Shown here piece by piece: positions 7,615-15,463 of a stretch of DNA of 21,232 nt. Numbering within the stretch: the first letter of the stretch is position 1; each line of letters opens with the position of its first letter. Origin of the DNA: DAOUMU01 sp034409055 (GTDB lineage: Bacteria; Chloroflexota; Anaerolineae; 4572-78; J111); NCBI GenBank assembly GCA_034409055.1, contig DAOUMU010000445.1:1-21232 (forward strand), read 5' to 3'. The notes below the pieces were generated by a model that saw only the letters and a list, made by a program, of their open reading frames with translations, did no database searches and was not told the origin of the DNA. Made by a program: the position numbers and the translations under genes.

Positions 7615-7642
7615 CCCCCGTTAGAAATTTTTCTAACGGGGG
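7615..7642 (+). other. 13-bp perfect hairpin at the predicted mRNA 5' end
   Basis: CCCCCGTTAGAAA (7615-7627) pairs perfectly with TTTCTAACGGGGG (7630-7642). Because the paired A/T bases next to the TT centre would open, the effective stem is about 11-12 bp. It is followed by only TTTATAG, a weak U-tract. It begins within 1-2 nt of the predicted transcription start. It could be a 5' stem-loop stabilising the mRNA, an attenuator, or a distant terminator for the upstream operon. Confidence 0.6.
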
Positions 7643-7683
7643 TTTATAGCGATTCTTTCTGGGGAGCCAGTGGAGTTTTAATC

Positions 7684-10008
7684 TTGAACGACGTAGCCAA
7701 CCCATACCGTCCAGGCGAACCGGTCGCAGACCCGGCGATGCTGTTTGGCCGGCAAGACGTTGTTGATTGGATCGAACGGCAAATTACCGGTAATGTCCGC
7801 ACGCTTATTCTAAGTGGGCTACCGCTTATCGGTAAAACCTCGTTTGTAAAACATGTTGGCGCTTTGCAAAGTTTGCCGGCCTTTAATCTGCTGGTATCGC
7901 TGTCAGTCCCGCTGGCTACAGAGGATATTGACAAACATCCACCGGCGAGGGCCAAAGAAACAGGGCCTGTAACAATCAATGCAGTTTTACAATCGGTCAT
8001 CGACCAACTGATCCCCCAACTCACCTATTTTAACCTGGTTGTACCGGAACAAATAGATACACCGGCCCAGATTGCCTCTGCTCTGCGAGCGTTGTTTGCC
8101 CAGGCCCACGAACGTTTAGGCCCGGAGCGGCTTGTCCTCTATTTTGACGATTTGCATCTGCTGCTCAGCGATGATATGGCCCTGATGGCCAGTTTTTTAA
8201 CTTCCCTGATGCCACTTTTGGATGAGTGTCCTCAGTTACATCTTGTATTTACCCTGAATCAGGACAGTTTGCAGTGGATCAAGCATCCGTTACTGGATGG
8301 CGTCCCTACCTTTAATCTGGGTCCCCTGGCGACCGACGCCTCCCTGAGTATGGTCACCCTACCGGTGAAAAATATATTGCGCTTTGACTACGGGGTTACC
8401 AAACGAATTGTCGAGGTTAACTCAAACCACCCCTACTACCTCTCTCTTTTCTGCCATACGCTCCTCAACCGTCAGGCCCAGGATGGCTGGGTCAATCAGC
8501 GAGATTTTGATGCGGCCCTGGCCGAGATTCTGGATTCGTCCATTGAACCTTTTCAAGAAATTTGGGAGCAGTCGAGCCGGGTCGAACGGGCTGTGCTGAC
8601 CGGGATGGCAGGCATGCAGGGCCGGCACGGACCGGTGACCCATCAAGAAATCATCCGCTTTTTACAGCGACAAAACAACGCGGTTATACCCGACGTCGTG
8701 GTGGATTCCCTGGAGACCCTGGCCGAACGAGGGGTATTGGTGCCCATGGGGGCCGTTAGTTATCGTTTCCACGTGGAACTGCTACGGTTTTGGCTGCGGG
8801 AACAGGCGAACCTGGCCGAAATTCTGAAGGAAGTAGATTGGAATCGGGTGGCGGCCCAAGCTAAACCTAAAAGTGATAAGGTTCCAGCTCGGCCTATTTC
8901 TGGCCAACCACAGAGAAAAGAGGCGCCATCACCGCGCCGGAAGGGTGGCTGTCTCTGGCCAATGGTGATTATACTGGCGGTGGGGCTGTGTCTATTGGCC
9001 GGCGGGGCCGTTATTGGCAGCCAATTTCTGGATCTGCCCCTGTTATTTTTGGCCCAGCCAACCGCTACCCCAACGGCCACACCCAAAACAGTGGCGCCAG
9101 GGCCCACTCAAGCCACGGCCACTGCGCCGGCGGAACCGACCCCGACCGTCACCCCTACCCCACCGCTGGTCGTAGCCCGCACCCTGCCCTCCATTACCTA
9201 CATGGGCAAAGACGTGGATCAAAGCTGGCGAATTTACGTTATGAATGCCGATGGTTCAGACGTAACCCCTCTCTCACCTGAGGACGCGGAGGATACTGCC
9301 CCGACCTGGTCCCCTGATGGCCAAAAGATTGCCTTTGTCTCTCAACGAGACGGGAATCGGGAAATCTACGTGATGGATGCCGATGGTCAAAACGTGGTCA
9401 ATGTCACCCGTCACCCGGCCGATGACTGGACGCCGGCCTGGTCTCCTGACGGTAGCCAACTGGCTTTTGCATCCATACGGACCGGCGGTTGGGAAATTTT
9501 TGTGATAGATACGGCCTGCTTGAGTGCTCCCGAAACCTGTCCTGATAACCTGACCCAAATCACGGCCGACGACAGCGGCAACATCTCCCCGGTCTGGTCG
9601 CCGGATGGCAGTCGTTTTGCTTTTAACAGCAAGATGAGCGGTAATTGGGATATCTACACTATGGCTACCGATGGTTCTGATATCCGGCAGGTGACCACTA
9701 CCCCCGAAAATGATCTGGCCCCGGCTTGGTCGCCTGATGGCTCGCAAATTGCCTTTGAAACCAATCGCGACGGCAATGTAGAAATTTACGTGTTGGATGC
9801 TAACGGGGGTGAGGCCCGAAATGTGACCAACCTCTCCCTGGCCAACGACCACGGTCCCACCTGGTCGCCCGATGGCCAGCAGCTTGTCTTTTACTCCAAT
9901 CGTGAGGGCAATTGGGACATCTTCTCCACCACCCTGGATGGCGAATTTGTCATCAACCTGACGCAAACCCCTGGCCGTGATGAACAAACCCCGGCCTGGC
10001 GGCCTTGA
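7684..10008 (+). CDS. Membrane-anchored P-loop ATPase with TolB-like beta-propeller
   Basis: This 774-aa protein starts at TTG with GGAG 8 nt upstream. The N-terminal part is a STAND/Orc-like ATPase: NPYRPGEPV..LFGR lead-in, Walker A GLPLIGKTS (45-53, Lys51), Walker B LVLYFDD (Asp155-Asp156), and a winged-helix-like segment ending YRFHVELLRFWL (about 360-372). A basic linker, one TM helix (about 424-448) and a Pro/Thr/Ala-rich stalk (about 455-495) follow. The rest is a PD40/TolB-type propeller with five WSPDG blades and a closing half blade (AWRP at the end), giving about six blades. With the ATPase inside, the propeller would lie outside the membrane. The likely role is signal transfer or scaffolding across the membrane. 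The substrate and partners are unknown. The LOG-family gene follows after 63 nt. Confidence 0.85.
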   Translation: MNDVANPYRPGEPVADPAMLFGRQDVVDWIERQITGNVRTLILSGLPLIGKTSFVKHVGALQSLPAFNLLVSLSVPLATEDIDKHPPARAKETGPVTINAVLQSVIDQLIPQLTYFNLVVPEQIDTPAQIASALRALFAQAHERLGPERLVLYFDDLHLLLSDDMALMASFLTSLMPLLDECPQLHLVFTLNQDSLQWIKHPLLDGVPTFNLGPLATDASLSMVTLPVKNILRFDYGVTKRIVEVNSNHPYYLSLFCHTLLNRQAQDGWVNQRDFDAALAEILDSSIEPFQEIWEQSSRVERAVLTGMAGMQGRHGPVTHQEIIRFLQRQNNAVIPDVVVDSLETLAERGVLVPMGAVSYRFHVELLRFWLREQANLAEILKEVDWNRVAAQAKPKSDKVPARPISGQPQRKEAPSPRRKGGCLWPMVIILAVGLCLLAGGAVIGSQFLDLPLLFLAQPTATPTATPKTVAPGPTQATATAPAEPTPTVTPTPPLVVARTLPSITYMGKDVDQSWRIYVMNADGSDVTPLSPEDAEDTAPTWSPDGQKIAFVSQRDGNREIYVMDADGQNVVNVTRHPADDWTPAWSPDGSQLAFASIRTGGWEIFVIDTACLSAPETCPDNLTQITADDSGNISPVWSPDGSRFAFNSKMSGNWDIYTMATDGSDIRQVTTTPENDLAPAWSPDGSQIAFETNRDGNVEIYVLDANGGEARNVTNLSLANDHGPTWSPDGQQLVFYSNREGNWDIFSTTLDGEFVINLTQTPGRDEQTPAWRP

Positions 10009-10071
10009 GCCAATGCGAATTATATTCTGACCGGGGCCAGCCACGGCGATTTTACCAATGGAGAAATCATC

Positions 10072-10662
10072 ATGAAACGAATTTGCGTATTTTGTGGCTC
10101 AAGTCCGGGAGCCAGGCCAGAATATCGCCAGGCAGCCAGGCAACTGGCTTATACGTTGGCGAGCAAGCAGATTGGGCTTGTCTATGGCGGGGGTAGTGTC
10201 GGCGTCATGGGCGAAATCGCCAGGACCGTTCTGGACGAAGGCGGCGAAGTTATCGGTGTTATCCCCAAGGCCCTGGCAAAAAAGAAAGTGGCTTTCACTG
10301 AGCTACCCGATCTGCGGGTGGTTGGCTCGATGCACGAGCGGAAGGCGTTGATGGCGGAGTTGGCCGACGGTTTCATCGCCTTACCCGGTGGGCTGGGCAC
10401 CATCGAGGAATTTTTTGAAGTCTTAACATGGGCTCAACTCGGCATCCATAGCAAGCCCTGTGGCCTGCTGAATGTGGGTCAATACTATGACAAACTGATC
10501 AGTTTTCTGGATCACACGGTTAGTGAGCAATTTGTCGAAGGGGCGCATCGTTCCATGGTGCTAATTGCCGGCAGTCCTGAAGCGCTGCTCGAGCAGTTCG
10601 AGACGTACCAGCCGCCACAAGTAGACAAGGCAGCCTGGACGTTGCGAATGGCCAACAGTTAA
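10072..10662 (+). CDS. LOG-family protein (TIGR00730; nucleoside 5'-monophosphate phosphoribohydrolase-like)
   Basis: This 196-aa Rossmann-like protein is of the lysine-decarboxylase-like/LOG family. Characterised members release the free base from (cytokinin) riboside 5'-monophosphates, and many bacterial homologues cleave AMP or are unassigned. Visible motifs are VFCGSSPG near the N-terminus, GGGSVGVMG (about 43-51), the Arg in MHERK (Arg90) and the signature PGGLGTIEE (105-113), which holds the catalytic Arg/Glu environment. Length is normal for the family. ATG 10072 has GGAGA upstream. It lies 63 nt after the ATPase-propeller gene and 18 nt before the glycosyltransferase gene, so co-transcription is likely. 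No functional link is evident. Confidence 0.88.
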   Translation: MKRICVFCGSSPGARPEYRQAARQLAYTLASKQIGLVYGGGSVGVMGEIARTVLDEGGEVIGVIPKALAKKKVAFTELPDLRVVGSMHERKALMAELADGFIALPGGLGTIEEFFEVLTWAQLGIHSKPCGLLNVGQYYDKLISFLDHTVSEQFVEGAHRSMVLIAGSPEALLEQFETYQPPQVDKAAWTLRMANS

Positions 10663-10680
10663 TGATGGATTTGACCTTTT

Positions 10681-13227
10681 ATGTTCCGGCACGATAGGCG
10701 AAAACAGAACTTCCTGCTCATCGGCGTCCTCCTGCTGGCCTTTGTCCTGCGTATCGTGGCTATTGACCAAGTGCCACCCGGTCTCTCCCACGATGAGGCA
10801 TACAACGGCGTAACGGCGATGCAGGTGATGGATGGACAGCATCGTATCTTCTTTGAAATTAACAAAGGTATCGAGCCGCTTATTATCTACCTGGAAGCCC
10901 TGGCCTTCTACGGCTTTGGCGTGGGGCCGGTGCCGCTGCGTCTGGTCAATGTTTTTTGCGGCCTACTGACGGTGGCCCTGGTTTACCCGCTGGCCAGCCG
11001 CCTTTTCAATCGCCGGGTGGCCCTGCTGGCTATGACCGGCCTGGCGATTTCCTTTTGGTCTATTTTCGTCAGTCGCCTGACCCTGCGGGCGGTGACCTTC
11101 CCCCCTCTGCTTATGCTAACCCTCTACTTCCTGGAACGTAGCCTGAACTCAATTAGTAATGAACAATTAGTAATTATCAATTATCATTCCCTCAATCCTA
11201 CTTCCCAAAATCCAAAACCCACGTCCCACATCCCCCATCTCATATTCCCCATCCTCTTCTTGGCCCTCAGTGGGCTGGTCGCTGGGGTGTCAATGTATAC
11301 CTATCTTTCCAGCCGATTTGTGCCTTTGCTGGTGATAGCCATCTTCGGGTATCAGCTTGTCCGGGGACAAATGAAGGGGGCGCATTGGTGGGGGCTACTT
11401 ATTCACTTTGCTATCTGGGTAGCGATTTTTGCACCACTGGCCAACTACTATCAACAAAATGCAGCCAGTTTTACCGAGCGGTACAACCAGGTGGCGACTA
11501 TTCCCTACGCTCTCAACGGCGAATTTGGCCCCTTGATCGATAACACGCTCCGCACGCTGGGTATGTTTACCTTTCACGGGGACGAAACCGACCGCTATAA
11601 TCTTGACGGTCGTCCGGTTTTTGATTGGGTCAATGGACTGTTCTTTTACCTGGGTATCGGCATCGTTTTGTGGCGATTGCGCGGTTCGCCTGGCATGGCC
11701 CGACCGGCAGCCTTACTCCTGCTGTGGTTGATGTTGATGCTCCTGCCCGATTTTATTACCGACGATAGTCCCCATTTTCTACGCACCATCGGGGCTATGC
11801 CGGCTGTCTACATCTTTTGGGCACTGGGTATAGAATGGCTAAATGAGCGAATGAGCGAACGGCGAATGGCGAATCACATCCCGCTTCCCGCTTCCCGCTT
11901 CCCGCTTTTGCTCATCCTCATCCTGCTCCTGCTGACCACCGTTCATACGATCTATGATTACTTTGGTCGCTGGACCTCAGCTTCCGAAGCTCGTTACATT
12001 TACGGGGCCGATATGGCCGAAGTGGCCGGCTACGTTCAAGCCACCCAACACGAGGGTTTGGTCGCTATCTCGGCTGCGTATTACCGAGATTTAGACCCGT
12101 TTCGATTCGCCCTTTATTTTCAGGGTCATCCCCCCTTTGTGATCTGGTTTGATGGTCGCCAGAGTCTGGCCTTCCCCCCGCCGGAGAGTGGGCTTTGGCC
12201 ACGCTACCTCTTTTCGACCTCTGCTCCTCCGGCCAATATCTGGCTGTCTTTTTTGCAACCCTCACCGGCCGAGTCAGGTCGGGAATATACTCTTTACCGT
12301 TTGCCTGATGATCCTGCTTTACAGCCAGACCAGACTACCCCTTTGTCATTGGAAACCACCCCGCTGGGAATCAACGTCAACAATGAGCTGGTTTTATCAG
12401 CTTACCAGGTTTTGGGAGCCGTGATAAGCGGTGGTAAATTTCAGGTATTGCTTGGCTGGCAAGCCCTCCGTAGATTGCCCCCCGGCACCGATTACACTTT
12501 TTTAGTCCGGCTGCGAGATCGCCAGGGACATCTCTGGGCCGAAGCCGATGGCAATGGCTACCCCCCCCCTGACTGGCAACCGGGAATCCAGGGCTGGCAA
12601 CTGCTCACGCTTCGCTTGTCGGCGGACTTGCCTCCCCGTGCTTACCCATTGACGGTAGAGGTCATCGACCGGCACAAGGGCCAACCTTTGCCAACCAGCA
12701 CCGGGGAAACGGTCGTTCCTTTGACCACCCTGACCGGCCACCTGGCCGACACACCGCGTATTATCGATTCCGACAAGCTGCCTAACCCAATTCCTCCGCC
12801 AGACTCAGAGGGGGTTAAAACAGCGGAACTGGCTCTACGTGGTTATCGGATCAATAATGCTACCCTTCGGTTTGCTGACAGATTATCTCTGGCCTTGCAC
12901 TGGCAAGTGTTGAAGCAACCGCAACAGAATTATCGGTTAATCTTTTTCCTGGTGAATGATCTGGGCGATTCACCGCCGGTTCCCGTTTATCAGTGGCCTG
13001 CTATCGAACCAATCGGTGGTGAGTGGCCCACCAGCCAATGGGCGACCGATTATTGGGTACAGGATAAAGTTGATCTCCTCATCGGTCCGGATATACCGGC
13101 CGGACAATTTAAGCTACGGGTCGGCCTGGTCGATGTGGAAACCGGGCAACCGTCACCGGTCTATCCAGATGAAATTACCCTGCCCAGCTTTGAGTTGGGC
13201 TCAGTGACAATTGAACCCAGACAATAA
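10681..13227 (+). CDS. GT39-like membrane glycosyltransferase (PMT/ArnT superfamily)
   Basis: This 848-aa multi-pass protein is of the GT-C fold, the group that transfers sugars from polyprenyl-phosphate donors. The first helix (about 11-28) is followed by the short loop GLSHDEAYNG, whose Asp38-Glu39 fits the catalytic acidic motif of the first external loop in PMT/ArnT enzymes. About ten further hydrophobic segments run to residue 420, with LRLVNVFCGLLTVALVYPLA (about 88-107) typical of the family. The C-terminal 420 residues are soluble and beta-rich, probably extracytoplasmic. Two low-complexity loops (about 157-192 and 388-409) are encoded by heptamer tracts. There is an in-frame stop 18 nt upstream and no strong ribosome site, so ATG 10681 is the earliest start. 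Sugar and acceptor are unknown. Neighbouring Pro/Thr-stalk proteins are candidate acceptors (inference). Confidence 0.85.
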   Translation: MFRHDRRKQNFLLIGVLLLAFVLRIVAIDQVPPGLSHDEAYNGVTAMQVMDGQHRIFFEINKGIEPLIIYLEALAFYGFGVGPVPLRLVNVFCGLLTVALVYPLASRLFNRRVALLAMTGLAISFWSIFVSRLTLRAVTFPPLLMLTLYFLERSLNSISNEQLVIINYHSLNPTSQNPKPTSHIPHLIFPILFLALSGLVAGVSMYTYLSSRFVPLLVIAIFGYQLVRGQMKGAHWWGLLIHFAIWVAIFAPLANYYQQNAASFTERYNQVATIPYALNGEFGPLIDNTLRTLGMFTFHGDETDRYNLDGRPVFDWVNGLFFYLGIGIVLWRLRGSPGMARPAALLLLWLMLMLLPDFITDDSPHFLRTIGAMPAVYIFWALGIEWLNERMSERRMANHIPLPASRFPLLLILILLLLTTVHTIYDYFGRWTSASEARYIYGADMAEVAGYVQATQHEGLVAISAAYYRDLDPFRFALYFQGHPPFVIWFDGRQSLAFPPPESGLWPRYLFSTSAPPANIWLSFLQPSPAESGREYTLYRLPDDPALQPDQTTPLSLETTPLGINVNNELVLSAYQVLGAVISGGKFQVLLGWQALRRLPPGTDYTFLVRLRDRQGHLWAEADGNGYPPPDWQPGIQGWQLLTLRLSADLPPRAYPLTVEVIDRHKGQPLPTSTGETVVPLTTLTGHLADTPRIIDSDKLPNPIPPPDSEGVKTAELALRGYRINNATLRFADRLSLALHWQVLKQPQQNYRLIFFLVNDLGDSPPVPVYQWPAIEPIGGEWPTSQWATDYWVQDKVDLLIGPDIPAGQFKLRVGLVDVETGQPSPVYPDEITLPSFELGSVTIEPRQ
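11151..11255 (+). repeat. Degenerate heptanucleotide repeat tract, 15 units, in frame
   Basis: The sequence divides cleanly into 15 seven-base units: AATTAGT, AATGAAC, AATTAGT, AATTATC twice, then C-rich units such as ACTTCCC, ACGTCCC and ACATCCC. The total of 105 nt (35 codons) keeps the glycosyltransferase frame open. It encodes a loop rich in Asn, Ser, Pro and Thr between two membrane helices. Base composition differs sharply from the flanks. It resembles the short tandemly repeated repetitive sequences known from cyanobacteria. Confidence 0.7.
11842..11907 (+). repeat. Second heptanucleotide repeat tract in the same gene
   Basis: Four exact copies of CCCGCTT occupy 11880-11907. They are preceded by related units built on GCGAATG (11842-11879). 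The tract encodes NERMSERRMANH then IPLPASRFPL, a basic loop before a membrane helix of the glycosyltransferase. The reading frame stays open. Confidence 0.7.
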
Positions 13228-13257
13228 AGATTGCCATATATTCTTACCCTAATTAAC

Positions 13258-13287
13258 TTGTCATAGTCCTCAGATTGGTGTTATAAT
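13258..13287 (+). promoter_or_regulatory. Sigma-70-like promoter for the TPR-like stalk protein
   Basis: TTGTCA (13258-13263), an 18-bp spacer and TATAAT (13282-13287) give a start near 13294, about 50 nt before ATG 13345. The 117-bp gap after the glycosyltransferase gene shows no terminator hairpin, so read-through is also possible. Confidence 0.65.
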
Positions 13288-13344
13288 GAGATTAAAAGTG
13301 AATAATTAAAGTTACTAGCCGCTTTATCTGGGAGTTATAATTAA

Positions 13345-14073
13345 ATGCCAACGTTAGAAGATGCCATTCAAGCCATCAGATCCGGTAATAAAGAAGAGGG
13401 TCGGCAGATACTAGAAGAAATACTTGAAACCGACGAGAATAATGAGGAAGTGTGGCTATGGTTGAGTTCGGTCGTTGACACGGACGAAGACCGTGAAATT
13501 TGTTTGGAAAATGTACTGGCACTCGACCCCGATAATATTGTGGCTCAAAGAGGGCTGGAGGCGTTGCGGTCAGGCACTTTCAACGTGCATAGTATCGGTG
13601 ACGCGCTTGAGGCAGAAGGACCTGTCGCTGAGTCTACCTTTCTTGATGAGTTTATGATATCTGAGGAGGACATCGCCGAAGAAGATTTTGGCTTTGACGA
13701 AGATGAGGAATTGGTGATGCCCAGTACGATGGCTAAGCCACAAGCCAAAAAGGGAAAACTCAATATCAGGCTGATTGTGTTGGTGGCCCTTATTTTAGTG
13801 GTTATTGTACTAATCCTGGGTGGCTTAGCAGCCAGTATGTTCTTGGGAGGCGACAACGGCGGTACTGGGCCGTCCGAAGGTCAGCCGAGCCAGGAAGTTC
13901 CGGCCGAAGGCGGTGAGCAACCGCCTACCGAAGAAGTAGCTACCGATACGCCCACGCCCATCCCGACCGATACGCCAACACCAACCATCACCCCTTTCAC
14001 GCTGCCTACGCCCTTGCCCACAGAACCACCTACACCGACTGCCACGCCGGTTGTCCTACCCACGCCATCTTAA
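13345..14073 (+). CDS. TPR-like / single-TM / Pro-Thr-stalk protein
   Basis: This 242-aa protein has no assigned function. Residues 1-75 form two helical hairpins resembling tetratricopeptide units (EEGRQILEEIL, NNEEVWLWLSSVV, CLENVLALDPDN). A Glu/Asp-rich linker follows (about 80-130), then basic residues and one TM helix (about 138-163), then a Gly/Pro/Glu/Thr stalk that ends in repeated TPTPIPTDTP-type sequence. By the positive-inside rule the helical domain is cytoplasmic and the stalk outside. GGGAG lies 10 nt before ATG. The N-terminal part is clearly similar to the minus-strand protein encoded at 20635-21078. It may be an adaptor that links a cytoplasmic partner to the cell surface; this is inference. 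Confidence 0.75.
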   Translation: MPTLEDAIQAIRSGNKEEGRQILEEILETDENNEEVWLWLSSVVDTDEDREICLENVLALDPDNIVAQRGLEALRSGTFNVHSIGDALEAEGPVAESTFLDEFMISEEDIAEEDFGFDEDEELVMPSTMAKPQAKKGKLNIRLIVLVALILVVIVLILGGLAASMFLGGDNGGTGPSEGQPSQEVPAEGGEQPPTEEVATDTPTPIPTDTPTPTITPFTLPTPLPTEPPTPTATPVVLPTPS

Positions 14074-14085
14074 TATTGGCTTAAG

Positions 14086-14105
14086 ATCGTCCCGGCCTGG
14101 ACGAT
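14086..14105 (+). other. 7-bp hairpin, no U-tract
   Basis: ATCGTCC pairs perfectly with GGACGAT around the loop CGGCCT. It lies 12 nt after a stop codon and 30 nt before a strong terminator. Without a T-run it is not a terminator itself, but could assist pausing or protect the mRNA 3' end. Confidence 0.5.
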
Positions 14106-14135
14106 GATAGTACGACCATTGGACTGGATCATATT

Positions 14136-14172
14136 AAAAAATGACCGCCTGGTACAGAGGTGGTCATTTTTT
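14136..14172. terminator. Strong intrinsic terminator, bidirectional
   Basis: AAAAAATGACC (14136-14146) pairs with GGTCATTTTTT (14162-14172). The inner GCCT/AGGT extends the stem to 15 bp with one G-T pair and a 7-nt loop (GGTACAG). A and T tracts flank both sides, so it can work in either direction. It ends the 13345 transcript and lies just before the promoter of the next gene. Confidence 0.88.
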
Positions 14173-14187
14173 ATATCTATTTTTAAC

Positions 14188-14216
14188 TTGCCATCTGTCA
14201 GGGCTTACAGTATACT
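14188..14216 (+). promoter_or_regulatory. Sigma-70-like promoter for the secreted stalk protein
   Basis: TTGCCA (14188-14193), a 17-bp spacer and TATACT (14211-14216) give a start near 14223. It lies directly after the terminator and 41 nt before GTG 14257. It probably drives this gene and the threonine genes that follow at short distances. Confidence 0.75.
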
Positions 14217-14256
14217 GCTCAGCTATTGTATTTGTAACTTTTACCTGGTAGGTAGC

Positions 14257-15447
14257 GTGAAGAGACAATTACTTTTACTCTGTATTTTCGGGTTTATAAT
14301 CATTGTTTTTCAGCCCCCGACCGCTTTGGGGCAAGATTTTGCCGACGTTTGCCAGCAACCGGAAAACATTCTGCCTAATTGCAACTTTGATAATGGACTG
14401 GATCATTGGCAAACTTTTATTGAAAGTGGGGCAGCACACTTTGATGTGCTTCAGGGAGGTGGAGAGTGTCATGCGCCTCTCTGCCCGGCGGCCTATATTG
14501 TCACCGAGGACCATTTTGTCGGTGGCCTGTACCAACAGGCGCCCGTAGTTAAGGGAAATACTTATTACGCCAATGTGGTCTGGCTCGTGTTTGATTCGTT
14601 GACCAATGATGCCTCAATATACGAGGCTAGCGGTGGTATTGGTCGTCGTATAGGCATTGATCCATTTGGCGGCACCGATCCAAATTCGTCCACCGTCGTC
14701 TGGGGGCCTGACGTGTGGCGAAATGATTGCAAAATCTGCAATGTTGAAGAAGTAACGGCCACGGCCCAGGCCGATACAATCACCGTATTTTTAAGAATCG
14801 AGGACACCTGGAGATTACGCATCGCCGAAAAGGGATATCAGGCGCCATCCAGCAAAGACCAATTCTGGATTGACGACATTGGCCTGAAACAGGTCGAAGG
14901 GGGTGACGCCCAGAGTGCCGCGCCAATCGACGCTCCTCCCCCGCCAACCGATACACCTCCGCCACCACCGCCAACCGACACGCCTGTTCCCTCACCGCCA
15001 ACCGGTACCCCTACCCCCGAACCGCCCACTGATACTCCGTCGCCTGCTACGGAAACACCGGCCGAAATAGCCCCGCTCGAGTCCGCCGAAAGCCAACCCG
15101 TCTCACCAGGGCAAACACCTTCTCCGGCCAGTAAGGCGGCCCTCCCACCGACCCTTACGCCTACCATGACCCCCTGGCCGACCCCTACTACTGAGCGACC
15201 ATCCCCTACCCCCACCCGTCGTTATCGCCCTGACCCATCTCCGCCAGAGCCACCGGTGTTATCGGCGGGATTATTGGGTATGGTCGGAACCACGATGTGT
15301 GTGGGGGGAATTGTCCTGGTGATGATGGCCGCGCTTTTGGCCGGACTGATCTGGCTTTACCGGCTAGGCTGGGGTCAGGTGGAAGATGATGAATTCGATG
15401 ATGATTTTGACGATGCTGAAGAGATTATTGTTGAAATAGTCGAATAG
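14257..15447 (+). CDS. Secreted jelly-roll-like / Pro-rich stalk / TM protein
   Basis: This 396-aa protein has no assigned function. GTG 14257 is preferred over the earlier in-frame ATG 14104 because a terminator (14136-14172) and a promoter (14188-14216) lie between them, and because the signal peptide starts there (VKRQLLLLCIFGFIIIVF, cleavage probable after TALGQ). The mature N-terminal domain (about 30-215) begins NILPNCNFDNGLDHW, the usual opening of CBM4/9-like or discoidin-like jelly-roll domains, and has a late strand DQFWIDDIGLKQ; about seven Cys occur in it. A long Pro/Thr stalk of PPTDTP-type units follows (about 225-330), then one TM helix (about 338-367) and an acidic tail (EDDEFDDDFDDAEE) that would be cytoplasmic. 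The product is likely a surface carbohydrate-binding or adhesive protein. Threonine synthase follows after 16 nt. Confidence 0.72.
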   Translation: MKRQLLLLCIFGFIIIVFQPPTALGQDFADVCQQPENILPNCNFDNGLDHWQTFIESGAAHFDVLQGGGECHAPLCPAAYIVTEDHFVGGLYQQAPVVKGNTYYANVVWLVFDSLTNDASIYEASGGIGRRIGIDPFGGTDPNSSTVVWGPDVWRNDCKICNVEEVTATAQADTITVFLRIEDTWRLRIAEKGYQAPSSKDQFWIDDIGLKQVEGGDAQSAAPIDAPPPPTDTPPPPPPTDTPVPSPPTGTPTPEPPTDTPSPATETPAEIAPLESAESQPVSPGQTPSPASKAALPPTLTPTMTPWPTPTTERPSPTPTRRYRPDPSPPEPPVLSAGLLGMVGTTMCVGGIVLVMMAALLAGLIWLYRLGWGQVEDDEFDDDFDDAEEIIVEIVE

Positions 15448-15463
15448 CAAGGAAGAGAACATA

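Noticed and set aside
9274..10044. Minus-strand open frame (256 codons) opposite the propeller repeats
   Set aside because: Its regularity (repeated AIRRP-like words) comes from the antisense of the WSPDG blades.
13930..14070. Repetitive ACGCCC/ACACCA-type DNA as a minisatellite
   Set aside because: Explained by the coding of a Thr/Pro stalk. Units are irregular in length and differ mainly at third positions. The same holds for 14936-15230 and 9055-9170.
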